The translations under genes were made by a program, and so were the position numbers. A DNA stretch of 64,000 nucleotides from Pseudemcibacter sp038106445 (GTDB taxonomy: Bacteria > Pseudomonadota > Alphaproteobacteria > Sphingomonadales > Emcibacteraceae). The stretch spans positions 186,001 through 250,000 of the forward strand of contig JAYODU010000002.1 of NCBI GenBank assembly GCA_038106445.1, read 5' to 3'. This document shows positions 19,594-28,659 of this stretch, one piece after another. Below the pieces are notes generated by a model. That model was not told the origin of the DNA. It saw nothing but the letters and a program-made list of their open reading frames with translations, and ran no database searches. Within the stretch, counting starts at the first letter, position 1, and every line of letters starts with the position of its first letter.

Positions 19594-20685
19594 ATGCAAA
19601 ATATGATGGAAGGCACACCAAATACACTCCCCATAGCAGTGACGATTGGTGAACCTTCCGGCATTGGTCCTGAAGTCGTTATGAAAGCATGGTACAAACG
19701 CAGAGAATTTGCAATTGCACCTTTTTTTGTGGTCGGAAATGCTGATCTGATTCAGGCACAGGCAGAAGCTTTAAACTTACGTATTCCATTGAGTATTATT
19801 AAGACCCCCCTGCAAGCTCCCCATGTTTTTCAAAATACCCTTCCTGTCATAGATTTGGAATATAACGGTGTCTGCCATTTTGGAACTCCGATAGCAAATA
19901 CAGCAGAAATGGTCGTCAGTTCTATAGATAAAGCAGTTGACTTTATTCTTAAAGGCAAAGCGAGAGCAATAGCAACTGCACCGATACATAAGGCAGCTCT
20001 TTATAATACAGGTTTTAAATCTCCCGGTCATACAGAATATCTTGCGAAGCTTTGTCAAGATCATATCGGTGAAGAATATCACCCTGTTATGATGCTTGCC
20101 AGTGAAGAGCTTTCTGTAGTACCCCTTACAATTCATGTTGCGCTTAAAGATGTACCCGGGATGCTGAGCAGAAAACTGCTTATAAAAACGATCGGAACCG
20201 TGCATGAAGCGATGAAGCAATATTTCGGACTGCCCTTCCCGCGCATCGCTGTCGCAGGCTTAAATCCCCATGCTGGTGAACAGAATTCCATGGGCACAGA
20301 AGACAGTGAAATTATAGCACCCGTCATTGAACTTCTGAAGAAACAGGCCATCCATGTAAACGGCCCCATGCCAGCAGATACAATGTTTCACAAATCTGCA
20401 AGGTCAAAATATGATGTTGCTGTCTGTATGTATCATGATCAGGCACTGATCCCCATAAAAACTATCGATTTTGACGCCGGCGTAAATGTAACTCTTGGCC
20501 TGCCAATCATACGTACATCGCCGGATCATGGCACTGCGCTTGATATAGCCGGTAAATGTCTGGCTAATCCCACAAGTATGATCAATTCATTAAAATTGGC
20601 GGACAGAATGTCCAAATTTCTGCCAATGCCCGATATTGATGAACCGCCAGAAGCAAAAGAACAGTCGGATAAAGATTTTGAATAA
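19594..20685 (+). CDS. pdxA: 4-hydroxythreonine-4-phosphate dehydrogenase
   Basis: NAD-dependent enzyme of the DXP-dependent vitamin B6 pathway. The 363-residue protein begins its fold with VTIGEPSGIGPEVV. The metal- and substrate-binding parts are visible as SPGHTEYLA, GLNPHAGE and MYHDQALIPIK, with the C-terminal motif RTSPDHGTALDIAG. The last about 20 residues are a charged tail whose coding region contains the rsmA start. It sits one base after surA and overlaps rsmA by eight bases. Confidence 0.95.
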   Translation: MQNMMEGTPNTLPIAVTIGEPSGIGPEVVMKAWYKRREFAIAPFFVVGNADLIQAQAEALNLRIPLSIIKTPLQAPHVFQNTLPVIDLEYNGVCHFGTPIANTAEMVVSSIDKAVDFILKGKARAIATAPIHKAALYNTGFKSPGHTEYLAKLCQDHIGEEYHPVMMLASEELSVVPLTIHVALKDVPGMLSRKLLIKTIGTVHEAMKQYFGLPFPRIAVAGLNPHAGEQNSMGTEDSEIIAPVIELLKKQAIHVNGPMPADTMFHKSARSKYDVAVCMYHDQALIPIKTIDFDAGVNVTLGLPIIRTSPDHGTALDIAGKCLANPTSMINSLKLADRMSKFLPMPDIDEPPEAKEQSDKDFE

Positions 20686-21523
20686 TAATCTCCCCCCGCT
20701 GCGTGAGGTAATTGATCAATATGGGCTAAAGGCAAAAAAATCCCTTGGCCAAAACTTTTTAACCGATCTTAATCTTACAGGTAAAATAGCACGATCTGCC
20801 GGAAATCTTGAAAATTCCATAATTTATGAAGTTGGCCCTGGTCCAGGCGCACTCACACGGGGACTTTTGGAAAATGGTGCAGCACATGTCTTTGCAGTTG
20901 AAATGGACAGTCGCTGTAACGATGCACTTTCCGAAATATCTGCTGCATATAGTGGTCGATTAACTGTATATGAAGGTGATGCCTTAAGCGTAAATGAGAA
21001 AAAACTCATCGGTAATACAAATGGTATGGATATTCGAATTGTTGCTAACCTTCCCTATAATGTAGGTACGGCTCTGCTCGTAAAATGGATGACAGAAACG
21101 GAGTGGAAGCCTTGGTTCAAGTCACTGACCCTCATGTTTCAAAAAGAAGTTGGTGAACGCATCATAGCCAAACCAAAAACCAAGGCTTATGGCCGCTTAT
21201 CAGTGCTTTGCCAGTACCGCGCAAAGGCAACAATTCTTTTTGATATTCCACGGCAGGCCTTTATCCCCCAGCCCAAGGTTACATCCTGCATTGTGCAAAT
21301 TATTCCTCACGAAGAACCATCAGGTACCCCAAAACAAAAAATACTTGAACGTGTTGTATCCGCTGCATTTAATCAGCGTCGAAAAATGCTGCGTGCCAGC
21401 TTAAAAACACTTGGGATTGACCCGGTTCCTATTTTAAAATCCACCGGTATAAAAGAAACAGCCCGTGCCGAAGAATTATCAGTTGAAGATTTTTGCCGTC
21501 TGGCAGTAGAATACGATAAATAA
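20678..21523 (+). CDS. rsmA: 16S rRNA dimethyladenosine transferase
   Basis: Dimethylates two adjacent adenines in the 3' hairpin of 16S rRNA during 30S maturation. The 281-residue protein has the SAM-binding motif I YEVGPGPGALTRGLLE, the acidic VEMDSR loop, and the adenine methyltransferase motif IV NLPYN. I chose the TTG at 20678, giving MNNNLPPLREVIDQYG, because it matches the usual alphaproteobacterial N terminus; ATG 20639 would add 13 residues of unlikely sequence. The gene overlaps pdxA by eight bases, suggesting coupled translation. The exact start is inferred. Confidence 0.92.
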   Translation: MNNNLPPLREVIDQYGLKAKKSLGQNFLTDLNLTGKIARSAGNLENSIIYEVGPGPGALTRGLLENGAAHVFAVEMDSRCNDALSEISAAYSGRLTVYEGDALSVNEKKLIGNTNGMDIRIVANLPYNVGTALLVKWMTETEWKPWFKSLTLMFQKEVGERIIAKPKTKAYGRLSVLCQYRAKATILFDIPRQAFIPQPKVTSCIVQIIPHEEPSGTPKQKILERVVSAAFNQRRKMLRASLKTLGIDPVPILKSTGIKETARAEELSVEDFCRLAVEYDK

Positions 21524-21542
21524 TTTTTTGGAAGTATAGAAA

Positions 21543-22424
21543 ATGACTAACGCCCAGGCCGGTATTCTTGCTGGTGAAACAAAACTAGCCCGTTACCTGA
21601 CTTTTTCTCTTAAAAGCAGCAGTAAGGCTAAAAATGCTCTGGTATCCTTAAAATCCATTACTGATCATGAAAATACATTAATCGGGCTTGGAAAATCCTT
21701 AATTCTTGCCCTTGGGTGCAAAATTGACGGACTGCGTACAATGCAGGCATAAAGCGCCAACGGTATAGAAATCCCTTCGACGCCGGATGCACTTTGGATA
21801 TGGCTTCGCGGATCAGACCGCGGTGAATTATATCACCGCTCAAGAACAATCGAAATGACGTTGAATGAAGCATTTGAACTTACATCCGCAATTGACAGTT
21901 TTCAATATGATAAAAACAGGGACTTAAGCGGCTATGAAGACGGTACGGAGAACCCTGGGGGACAGGACGCAGTTGATGCCGCCATTTTACAAAATAGTAT
22001 AGACGGACTTGATGGCAGCAGTTTTGTTGCGGTTCAGCAGTGGTTGCACGATTTTGATATATTTGACGCAATAAGCACTGACGAACAGGATAATACGTTT
22101 GGAAGGCACATAAGTGATAATGAAGAATTTGATGCCCCTGCATCAGCACATGTAAAACGCACAGCGCAGGAAGATTTTGAACCTGAAGCCTTTATTATCA
22201 GGCGATCCATGCCCTGGGTTGATGAAATGGAAGGCGGGCTGATTTTTGTGGCCTTCGGACATTCATTTGATGCCTTTGAAGCAATATTAAACAGGATGAT
22301 CGGTAAGGATGATGGAATTATTGATGCTCTCTTTAATTTTAGACGTCCAATTTCAGGGGCCTACTACTGGTGCCCGCCTGTTAAGGATGGAAAACTTGAT
22401 TTAAGAGCACTTAATCTTTCGTAA
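21543..22424 (+). pseudogene. DyP-type peroxidase interrupted by an in-frame TAA
   Basis: The reading frame encodes a heme peroxidase of the dye-decolorizing (DyP) family, about 293 codons, the normal length. After 69 codons (ending LRTMQA) there is a TAA at 21750-21752. The same frame then continues without interruption as SANGIEIPSTPDALWIWLRG and onward to a correct stop. The family GxxDG loop is present as GYEDGTENP with the distal Asp; a candidate proximal His is in AHVKRTAQ, and the conserved Arg is in IIRRSMPW. Only one base change would restore the gene. It may be a recent pseudogene, a sequencing error or a readthrough site. Its 3' end overlaps convergent gmk by 14 bases. Confidence 0.85.
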
Positions 22425-23046
22425 GTTCAGCAACAAATGATGTCAAACCCTTCTGCCGTGCGCGCTTCATGCGCTCTGCTTCAAGAACGGTAAAAAGATC
22501 TTTTTCTGCCTTTTCAAGATCATCATTAACGATAACATAGTCATATTCTGCCCAGTGACTGATTTCTGCGTTGGCTTTGCTCATTCTTTTTGCCACCACT
22601 TCATCACTATCCTGTGCCCGTTTCTTAAGCCGTTTTTCTAGCTCTTCTTTACTTGGGGGCAAAATAAACACTCTGACCAGATCAGACCCGACCTTTTGGT
22701 TAAGCTGCTGTGTACCTTGCCAGTCAATATCAAAAAGAACGTCTTTTCCTGCCCTTAATGCTTCCTCGACCGGTGCTGCGGGCGTACCGTAGGAATGATC
22801 AAAAACTTTTGCATGTTCAAGAAAGCCATCATTCGCCACAAGCTGATCGAATTGATCCTGCGTATAAAAATGATAATCCTTACCGTCAATTTCACCCGGT
22901 CTTGGTGCACGCGTTGTAGCAGAAACAGAAAGACTGATATTATCATCTTTTTCAAGCAAAAGCCGTGAAAGCGTTGATTTTCCCGCCCCGGAAGGGCTTG
23001 AAAGCACAAGCAGTAATCCGCGTCTTGTTGAGCCATTATTCGACAT
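22411..23046 (-). CDS. gmk: Guanylate kinase
   Basis: Phosphorylates GMP to GDP. The 211-residue protein has the P-loop SSPSGAGKSTLSRLLL near the N terminus, the GMP-binding segment SVSATTRAPRPGEIDGKDY, and the family block LFDIDWQGTQQL. The start overlaps the end of yicC by 11 bases, a common arrangement, so the two are probably translationally coupled. Confidence 0.97.
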   Translation of the reverse strand: MSNNGSTRRGLLLVLSSPSGAGKSTLSRLLLEKDDNISLSVSATTRAPRPGEIDGKDYHFYTQDQFDQLVANDGFLEHAKVFDHSYGTPAAPVEEALRAGKDVLFDIDWQGTQQLNQKVGSDLVRVFILPPSKEELEKRLKKRAQDSDEVVAKRMSKANAEISHWAEYDYVIVNDDLEKAEKDLFTVLEAERMKRARQKGLTSFVAELTKD

Positions 23047-23923
23047 TCAGTATTTGTTCCCTAAGTTGGTCAACGGAAGATTTTAAGGATAGTCCAATAT
23101 TTGTTAATGTTATATCTGAAGATTTAGAACATAACGTATTAATTTCTCTATTAAATTCCTGACTTAAAAATTCAAACTTACGCCCGGCGGGTTCTGATTT
23201 TGTAAGAAGGGATCTGGCAGCAGATATATGGGCACGAAGTCTGTCTGTTTCTTCCTTAACATCTGCTTTCGTTGCAAGGATAACTACCTCCTGGAGGATA
23301 CGATCTTTATCGAACCCGTGATTTTTATCAATCAATGCTTCAACTTTCTCCAAAAAACGTTTTTTGATTTCATCTGGTTGACCGGATGCAACTTTTTCTG
23401 CATTTAAAAGCTGTCTTTCAATATCATCAATGATGTTTGATAGCATTGCGCTGGTGGCTTTGCCCTCAAATTCCCGGGCTTCCTTGAAACTACGAACAGC
23501 ATCTAGAAAGGAAGCTTTAAGCGCATCATCCCTTCCCGTGATTGTTTCATCATCATCTGCCATTTTGCTAATAGCGACTATATCCCGGATTGAGAGTAGC
23601 CGGTCAACAGATGGCGCAGGCAGATTGTGTTTATTTGATATGTCTTTGGCAATAGCAACTAATTTATCAAGTGCATCTTCATTGATATTTACTGTTGTTT
23701 CATCAGCTTCCTTCTGAAGCTGGAGCGACACATTTACATTGCCCCTCACAATATTTTCTTTCAGAGTGCTTTTTACATACTGATCCATAGCATCCAGACC
23801 GGGGGGAATGCGCACCCGGATATCCAGCGTTTTGCCGTTCACACTGCGAATTTCCCATAACCAGCTATATTTTTGAAAATGACCTTCCGCGCGGCCAAAA
23901 CCTGTCATACTTGATAATGTCAT
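23036..23923 (-). CDS. yicC: YicC family protein (probable endoribonuclease)
   Basis: A 295-residue protein with the YicC N-terminal signature LSSMTGFGRAEG and the family's conserved C terminus KSSVDQLREQILNVE. E. coli YicC has been described as an endoribonuclease; that function is carried over by family and not visible here. The middle is charged and probably helical. It is located directly upstream of gmk, as in many proteobacteria. Confidence 0.93.
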   Translation of the reverse strand: MTLSSMTGFGRAEGHFQKYSWLWEIRSVNGKTLDIRVRIPPGLDAMDQYVKSTLKENIVRGNVNVSLQLQKEADETTVNINEDALDKLVAIAKDISNKHNLPAPSVDRLLSIRDIVAISKMADDDETITGRDDALKASFLDAVRSFKEAREFEGKATSAMLSNIIDDIERQLLNAEKVASGQPDEIKKRFLEKVEALIDKNHGFDKDRILQEVVILATKADVKEETDRLRAHISAARSLLTKSEPAGRKFEFLSQEFNREINTLCSKSSDITLTNIGLSLKSSVDQLREQILNVE

Positions 23924-23975
23924 ATTTGTCAGTATTGTTATTGCACTTTAATTAGATATAGCAGGAAGTTGCCCG

Positions 23976-24737
23976 TTGAAAAACCCCAAATCCATTTTGA
24001 TTACCGGTGCCAGCAGTGGTATAGGGCGGGCACTTGCTTTAGAATATGCCGATCAGGACACAACACTCTTTTTATCAGGTCGTTCTGAAGACCGATTAAA
24101 TCAGGTCAAGACTGAGTGTCGGGCTCTTGGTGCTACCGTATATACCCAAACAATAGATTGCTGTGATAAGGATAAAATGAATGATTGGATTAATGAATGT
24201 GACACTATTCATACACTTGATCTGGTTATTGCCAATGCGGGTGTATCAACCAGTGTCGCCGCAAAAGATGATATTTCAGAACATACAAGAACCGTGTTCG
24301 AAACCAACGTGAATGGAGTATTCAACACCATTCATCCGGCTATAAATGTGATGAAGCGACGCGGACGCGGACAAATTGCCATCATGTCGTCCGTTGCCGG
24401 GTTCAGGGGGCTTCCCTCCTCACCTGCCTACTCAACAAGTAAGCTAACCGTACGTGCATACGGCGAAGCGCTTAGAGGCTTTTACCATGAAGACGGACTT
24501 GAAATAAATATTATCAGCCCCGGTTTTGTAAAAAGTGGAATTACCGAACAAAATAAATTTAAAATGCCATTTTTAATGGAAACTAATAAAGCCACAAAAA
24601 TTATCAGACACGGTCTTGAAAAAAACAAAGCCAGTATCATGTTTCCCTGGCAGATGCGCGCATTCACTTTCATTGCCCGGCGTATAATACCTGAATTTAT
24701 ACTGGAAAGACTACTTCGCCGATTACCAAAGAAATAA
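23976..24737 (+). CDS. SDR family oxidoreductase
   Basis: Short-chain dehydrogenase/reductase of 253 residues. The Rossmann NAD(P) loop is TGASSGIGRALA at the N terminus, NAGV follows mid-protein, and the catalytic pair is in YSTSK, preceded by the Ser of IMSSVAG. A basic, partly hydrophobic C-terminal segment (about 215-253) might associate with the membrane. The start is a TTG with a good Shine-Dalgarno (CAGGAAG, seven bases upstream); no ATG fits the N-terminal beta strand. The substrate is unknown. It is convergent with tag. Confidence 0.9.
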   Translation: MKNPKSILITGASSGIGRALALEYADQDTTLFLSGRSEDRLNQVKTECRALGATVYTQTIDCCDKDKMNDWINECDTIHTLDLVIANAGVSTSVAAKDDISEHTRTVFETNVNGVFNTIHPAINVMKRRGRGQIAIMSSVAGFRGLPSSPAYSTSKLTVRAYGEALRGFYHEDGLEINIISPGFVKSGITEQNKFKMPFLMETNKATKIIRHGLEKNKASIMFPWQMRAFTFIARRIIPEFILERLLRRLPKK

Positions 24738-24750
24738 TCCCACTAGTATC

Positions 24751-25341
24751 TTAACTTTGTCGAGCAGCTGTAACAAGTGGTCTGATATAGCAATCTTCAA
24801 CATGATCATTGATCATTCCCATTGCCTGCATAAAAGCATAAACTGTCGTCGGGCCAACAAATTTCCATCCCCTTTTTTTAAGGTCTTTTGATAGTGTAAC
24901 GGAAGTTTCAGATGTGGACCTGGTCTGCGGAATTTCATCCTTCCCTTCACCCTTTTCAAATGACCAGAAATAGGCGCTAAGTGACCCCATTTCCTGCACC
25001 AATTCAATGGCACGCGCGGCATTATTGATAACCGCTTCGATTTTGCCGCGATGACGAACGGTTCCTTCATCCTGCATCAGCATTTCAACATCCACATCAG
25101 TGAATTTGGCTATTTTGGTAAAATCAAACCCGACAAAAGCGCGTCTGAAGTTTTCCCGCTTAGCCAGAATTGTTCGCCAGCATAAACCAGATTGGAACCC
25201 TTCAAGGCATATTTTTTCAAAAAGTCGGATATCATCAGTAACGGGAAAGCCCCATTCCTTATCATGATAATCAATAAATTCTTCCTTAATCCCTGTCCAA
25301 CGACACAGAAATCTGCCATCTGTACCTTTCACCACATTCAT
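24751..25341 (-). CDS. tag: DNA-3-methyladenine glycosylase I
   Basis: Base-excision repair glycosylase that removes 3-methyladenine. The 196-residue protein carries the family start CRWTGIKEEFIDYHDKEWG and the block FVGPTTVYAFMQAMG. Four zinc ligands of the Tag family are accounted for by Cys13, His26, and the His and Cys in NDHVEDC near the C terminus. It is the last gene of a tetR-yciI-tag unit: the reconstructed yciI frame ends two bases before its ATG. Confidence 0.95.
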   Translation of the reverse strand: MNVVKGTDGRFLCRWTGIKEEFIDYHDKEWGFPVTDDIRLFEKICLEGFQSGLCWRTILAKRENFRRAFVGFDFTKIAKFTDVDVEMLMQDEGTVRHRGKIEAVINNAARAIELVQEMGSLSAYFWSFEKGEGKDEIPQTRSTSETSVTLSKDLKKRGWKFVGPTTVYAFMQAMGMINDHVEDCYIRPLVTAARQS

Positions 25342-25343
25342 AA

Positions 25344-25634
25344 TTAAGCATCCAGAAAATGTAAGAATTGATCACTTACGCGCGAAGCATGGATTTCTAT
25401 ATATTCCACTTTGACCACATCATGTTTTACAAACGGGTCTTCATTTACAAGCTCTTCAAGTGCCTCTCGGGTTACGCCGTGGGCGATTATACCGCCCCCC
25501 TCCTTGGGGTTGAGATTACCTACCAGATGGAAAAAGCCCTTATCAAATCACCTGTTTATCCATGCAACATGGTCCTGCATATGATCCCTCGCTCGCGCTT
25601 TATTTTTTGAAAACTTTAATAGTATAATGATCAC
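25344..25634 (-). pseudogene. YciI family protein interrupted by an in-frame TGA
   Basis: On the minus strand a GTG at 25634 follows the tetR stop directly and has AAGGAG eight bases upstream. Translation gives 28 residues (MIIILLKFSKNKARARDHMQ then DHVAWINR), a TGA at 25548-25550, and then the same frame continues FDKGFFHLVGNLNPKEGGG, IIAHGVTREALEELV and NEDPFVKHDVVKVEYIEIHA to a TAA two bases before tag. The whole 96-codon frame matches the YciI (YCII) fold, with the HVAW and DPFV blocks. Homologues usually have Gly where the TGA lies, so one base change (GGA to TGA) would explain it. Function in the family is unclear. Confidence 0.8.
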
Positions 25635-26207
25635 TCAATTCTCCTTTATCTGTAAATCAAGCCAGCTTTCAATTTGTCGGATTTCATTTTTTAAAAAATC
25701 ATCATCTTTAAATGCGTTATATATGGTTACGGTACCCTGGCTCCAGGAAAGCACATGCAAGGCGAGCCTATCTGCATTATTCTGACACCCGCCTTTTTCA
25801 AACTGCTCCGTCAGCCAGTATTTAAACAAACTGAAAATAGATGCAGCATCCTCTGTGCTTGCATGTTTCAATTTTGCCATTTCATTGGTAAGAGTGCCAA
25901 CAGGACAGCCAAACTCTTTTATAAGGGTTTGATTTTTAATGAGTATATCAATATAACACTTTATCCTGCCCTTTGGGGATCTGGCATCCCGTTCCCATTC
26001 TTCAAGCATTTTTTTAGTATTTTTTTTACGGTGTTCAATAACCGCCGCAAGAATGTCATCTTTTGATTTAAAATGATGATAAAAATTGCCACGCGATATA
26101 CCTACATTGCTCGCCACATCAGCAAATGATGTATGATCAAAGCCATTTTTATAAAACAGCTCATCCGCGGTTTTTATGATTTTTTCTCTGGTAGAAATTT
26201 TGAACAT
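25635..26207 (-). CDS. TetR/AcrR family transcriptional regulator
   Basis: A 190-residue repressor-type protein. The N-terminal helix-turn-helix domain reads TREKIIKTADELFYKNGFDH and then TSFADVASNVGISRGNFYHHF, the characteristic TetR_N segment. The C-terminal ligand domain resembles TetR members of the TetR_C group with FGCPVGTLTNEMA, but the inducer is unknown. ATG 26207 was chosen; an in-frame TTG at 26213 is possible. A 22-bp perfect palindrome lies eight bases upstream of the ATG, so autorepression is likely. The likely targets are its own operon with yciI and tag. Confidence 0.9.
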   Translation of the reverse strand: MFKISTREKIIKTADELFYKNGFDHTSFADVASNVGISRGNFYHHFKSKDDILAAVIEHRKKNTKKMLEEWERDARSPKGRIKCYIDILIKNQTLIKEFGCPVGTLTNEMAKLKHASTEDAASIFSLFKYWLTEQFEKGGCQNNADRLALHVLSWSQGTVTIYNAFKDDDFLKNEIRQIESWLDLQIKEN

Positions 26208-26214
26208 ACACAAT

Positions 26215-26236
26215 AATTAGGACAATTGTCCTAATT
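26215..26236. promoter_or_regulatory. Perfect palindrome, probable TetR operator
   Basis: A 22-bp uninterrupted perfect palindrome with half-site AATTAGGACAA lies directly upstream of the tetR start, in the 63-bp space between tetR and the end of mltG. Position, length and symmetry are those of a TetR-family operator. Binding is inferred. Confidence 0.75.
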
Positions 26237-26270
26237 TGTCAATAAACTAATATAAATATTCTGCAGGAGA

Positions 26271-27254
26271 TTACTTTCGGCTGGCTTCAATCCGGCGCCA
26301 GTTAGCGACATTACGTTGATGCTCAGCAAGTGTTTTGGCAAAAACATGCCCTCCGGTTCCATCCGCAACAAAATATAAATCATCTGTTTGCATGGGGTTT
26401 AAGACCGCTTCTATTGATGCTTTACCCGGATTGGCGATGGGTGTTGGGGGGAGCCCGTCAATCTGATAGGTGTTATAAGGATTTTCAGTATTTTCAATTT
26501 CACTGCGGCGTAGCCCGCGATCAAGAAACCCTTTATGCGTGATCCCGTAAATAATGGTTGGGTCAGATTGCAGTCTCATTCCGCGCCGAAGGCGGTTGAT
26601 AAAAACACCCGCGACATGGGGACGTTCAGCAGCAAGTCCTGTTTCTTTTTCGACAATTGATGCAAGAATAACAGCTTCTTCGACCGAATGAACGGGCAAA
26701 TCAGGTTGACGATTATTCCATAATCTCATGACCAATGTATCGTGATCATCCTGCATCCGTTTTATGAGGTCATGACGATTTGTACCCAGTGTATATTTAT
26801 ATGTTTCAGGAAGAAGACTTCCTTCGGCCGGAAGCGTTTCTATATCACCGGAGAGGCGAAAAAGCTCGTTTAAATATTCCACAATCTGGTAGCTTGTCCA
26901 TCCTTCGGGTATTGTCACACTATGCTGGATTACATCACCTTTAACCAGAATTTCCAGAATATCATTCATGGACTGCGACGTTGGTATTAAATATTCGCCT
27001 GCTTTCAGATTTCGTTCCTGGCCTTTCATCATCACGCCAAATTTAAATATGTCGCGGTCGGTAATCAGCCCGCCTTCTTCAAGCTGTCTTGCTGTTCTTA
27101 TAAGTCCCTGCCCGCCAGGAACCAGGAAAACTGTCTCGTCATCCACTTCATTTGGTAAATGAAACGCACGGTAGGCCAGATAAGCAAACAGCGCCATAAA
27201 AATGACGCTGCCCGCTAATAATAAAAGTATGTATTTTCTGATGCCGCGCATCAC
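26271..27254 (-). CDS. mltG: Endolytic murein transglycosylase MltG
   Basis: Inner-membrane lytic transglycosylase proposed to terminate nascent glycan strands. The 327-residue protein has one N-terminal membrane segment (about 8-29), a LysM-like part with SVTIPEGWTSYQIVEYL, and the YceG catalytic domain with ASIVEKETG (catalytic Glu), GVFINRLRRGMRLQSDPT and NPYNTYQIDGLPPTPI. It overlaps the fabF stop by four bases, the common fabF-mltG arrangement. Confidence 0.95.
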   Translation of the reverse strand: MMRGIRKYILLLLAGSVIFMALFAYLAYRAFHLPNEVDDETVFLVPGGQGLIRTARQLEEGGLITDRDIFKFGVMMKGQERNLKAGEYLIPTSQSMNDILEILVKGDVIQHSVTIPEGWTSYQIVEYLNELFRLSGDIETLPAEGSLLPETYKYTLGTNRHDLIKRMQDDHDTLVMRLWNNRQPDLPVHSVEEAVILASIVEKETGLAAERPHVAGVFINRLRRGMRLQSDPTIIYGITHKGFLDRGLRRSEIENTENPYNTYQIDGLPPTPIANPGKASIEAVLNPMQTDDLYFVADGTGGHVFAKTLAEHQRNVANWRRIEASRK

Positions 27255-28516
27255 ACCCGCTTGATAACGATAGACGCGTTTGTACCACCAAAGCCGAAAC
27301 TGTTTGAAAGAACAGCGTTAATACCACTTTTTTGCTGTGCTTCGTGTGCAACAAGGTTGATACCTTCTATACCATCTGACGGGTTATCAAGATTAAGTGT
27401 TGGCGGCAGTTCTCCACGGTTCATGGCAAGAACGGAGAATATTGCTTCCACCGCACCCGCCGCGCCAAGCAAATGACCGATCGCTGACTTCGTCGATGAC
27501 ATGGCAATTGAACTTGCCGCATTTCCAAATAATTTTTTCACGGCGTTAAATTCAATTTCATCACCAAGCGGCGTTGATGTTCCATGTGCATTTACATAAC
27601 CAATCTCACAAGGATCCATTCCGGCACGTTTTAGTGCCGCCTGCATCGCACGGTATCCGCCACTGCCATCCGGAGATGGCGCCGTAACGTGATAGGCATC
27701 ACCACTAAGACCGTAACCGACCACTTCACCGTAAATTTTTGCACCGCGTTTCTTGGCGTGTTCATATTCTTCAAGAATAACCATTCCGGCACCTTCACCA
27801 ATGACAAAACCATCACGGTCGCGGTCATAAGGACGTGATGCACGTTGCGGTGTATCGTTAAAATGGGTACTAAGGGCTTTGGCCTGATTAAACCCGGCTA
27901 CACCCACACGGCATATGGCGGCTTCCGCGCCACCGGCAACCATCACATCTGCATCATCAAACGCAATAAGACGCGCTGCATCACCAATCGCGTGTGTACC
28001 GGTCGCACAAGCGGTAACCACCGCATGGTTCGGTCCTTTTAGTCCATGTTTGATTGAAACATTTCCTGATACCAGATTAATAAGACAGCGCGGAATAAAA
28101 TGAGGACTTACACGGCGAACACCGCGTTCATTCATATTGATACTTTCATCCTGAATACCCGGAAGCCCACCGATACCTGCACCAATAAGTGCACCGGCGC
28201 GCCATTGCTGTTCTTCTGTTTCTGCTTTATAGCCGCTATCCTCAAGGGCCATATCAGCCGCTGCAATACCATAAAGAATAAAATCGTCTACCCGTCTGCG
28301 GTCTTTTGGGGCCATCCAGTCATCAGGATTGAATGTGCCATCTGATCCATCACCAAGCGGTACTTCACAGGCTACTTGCGCCGTTAGCCCTTCGGAATCG
28401 AACCTGGTTATCGGCCCGGCACCGCTTTTACCTGCAATCAGACGTTTCCATGATTCTTCAACCCCCGAAGCCAGTGGTGTTACAAGTCCAAGTCCGGTTA
28501 TAACAACTCGTCTCAT
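27251..28516 (-). CDS. fabF: Beta-ketoacyl-ACP synthase II
   Basis: Condensing enzyme that elongates acyl-ACP with malonyl-ACP. Starting at MRRVVITGLG it has 421 residues. The catalytic Cys is in VVTACATGTH, and the two His are in NAHGTSTPLGD and SAIGHLLGAAG. ATG 28516 with an AAGG upstream was chosen; the open frame extends 26 codons further but that part does not look like the family. The stop overlaps mltG. A large hairpin lies between acpP and this gene. Confidence 0.96.
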   Translation of the reverse strand: MRRVVITGLGLVTPLASGVEESWKRLIAGKSGAGPITRFDSEGLTAQVACEVPLGDGSDGTFNPDDWMAPKDRRRVDDFILYGIAAADMALEDSGYKAETEEQQWRAGALIGAGIGGLPGIQDESINMNERGVRRVSPHFIPRCLINLVSGNVSIKHGLKGPNHAVVTACATGTHAIGDAARLIAFDDADVMVAGGAEAAICRVGVAGFNQAKALSTHFNDTPQRASRPYDRDRDGFVIGEGAGMVILEEYEHAKKRGAKIYGEVVGYGLSGDAYHVTAPSPDGSGGYRAMQAALKRAGMDPCEIGYVNAHGTSTPLGDEIEFNAVKKLFGNAASSIAMSSTKSAIGHLLGAAGAVEAIFSVLAMNRGELPPTLNLDNPSDGIEGINLVAHEAQQKSGINAVLSNSFGFGGTNASIVIKRV

Positions 28517-28577
28517 TCTATAAACCTTTATTTTTAATTCACGGATGATGATGCTACCCAAATTCGGCAGACATAAC

Positions 28578-28632
28578 AAGACCGCGATCACCATTTTATC
28601 TAAAATTAATAGATAAAACGATTCGCGGTCTT
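28578..28632 (-). terminator. Two-part hairpin between acpP and fabF
   Basis: AAGACCGCGA (28578-28587) pairs with TCGCGGTCTT (28623-28632). Inside it, TTTTATCT and AGATAAAA form a second stem. It lies just after the acpP stop and in front of fabF. The T-run after the stem on the minus strand is weak, so it may act as a partial terminator or a stabilising/processing structure giving more acpP than fabF message. Confidence 0.6.
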
Positions 28633-28659
28633 AAACTTCGTCAGAGCAATGCTCTGTAA

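Noticed and set aside
25548..25550. TGA in yciI as selenocysteine
   Set aside because: No selenocysteine is known in this family, homologues usually have Gly there, and no SECIS-like hairpin was noticed just downstream.
25368..25610. Plus-strand ORF opposite yciI
   Set aside because: It is the antisense shadow of the broken yciI frame, which has family motifs and a good ribosome-binding site.
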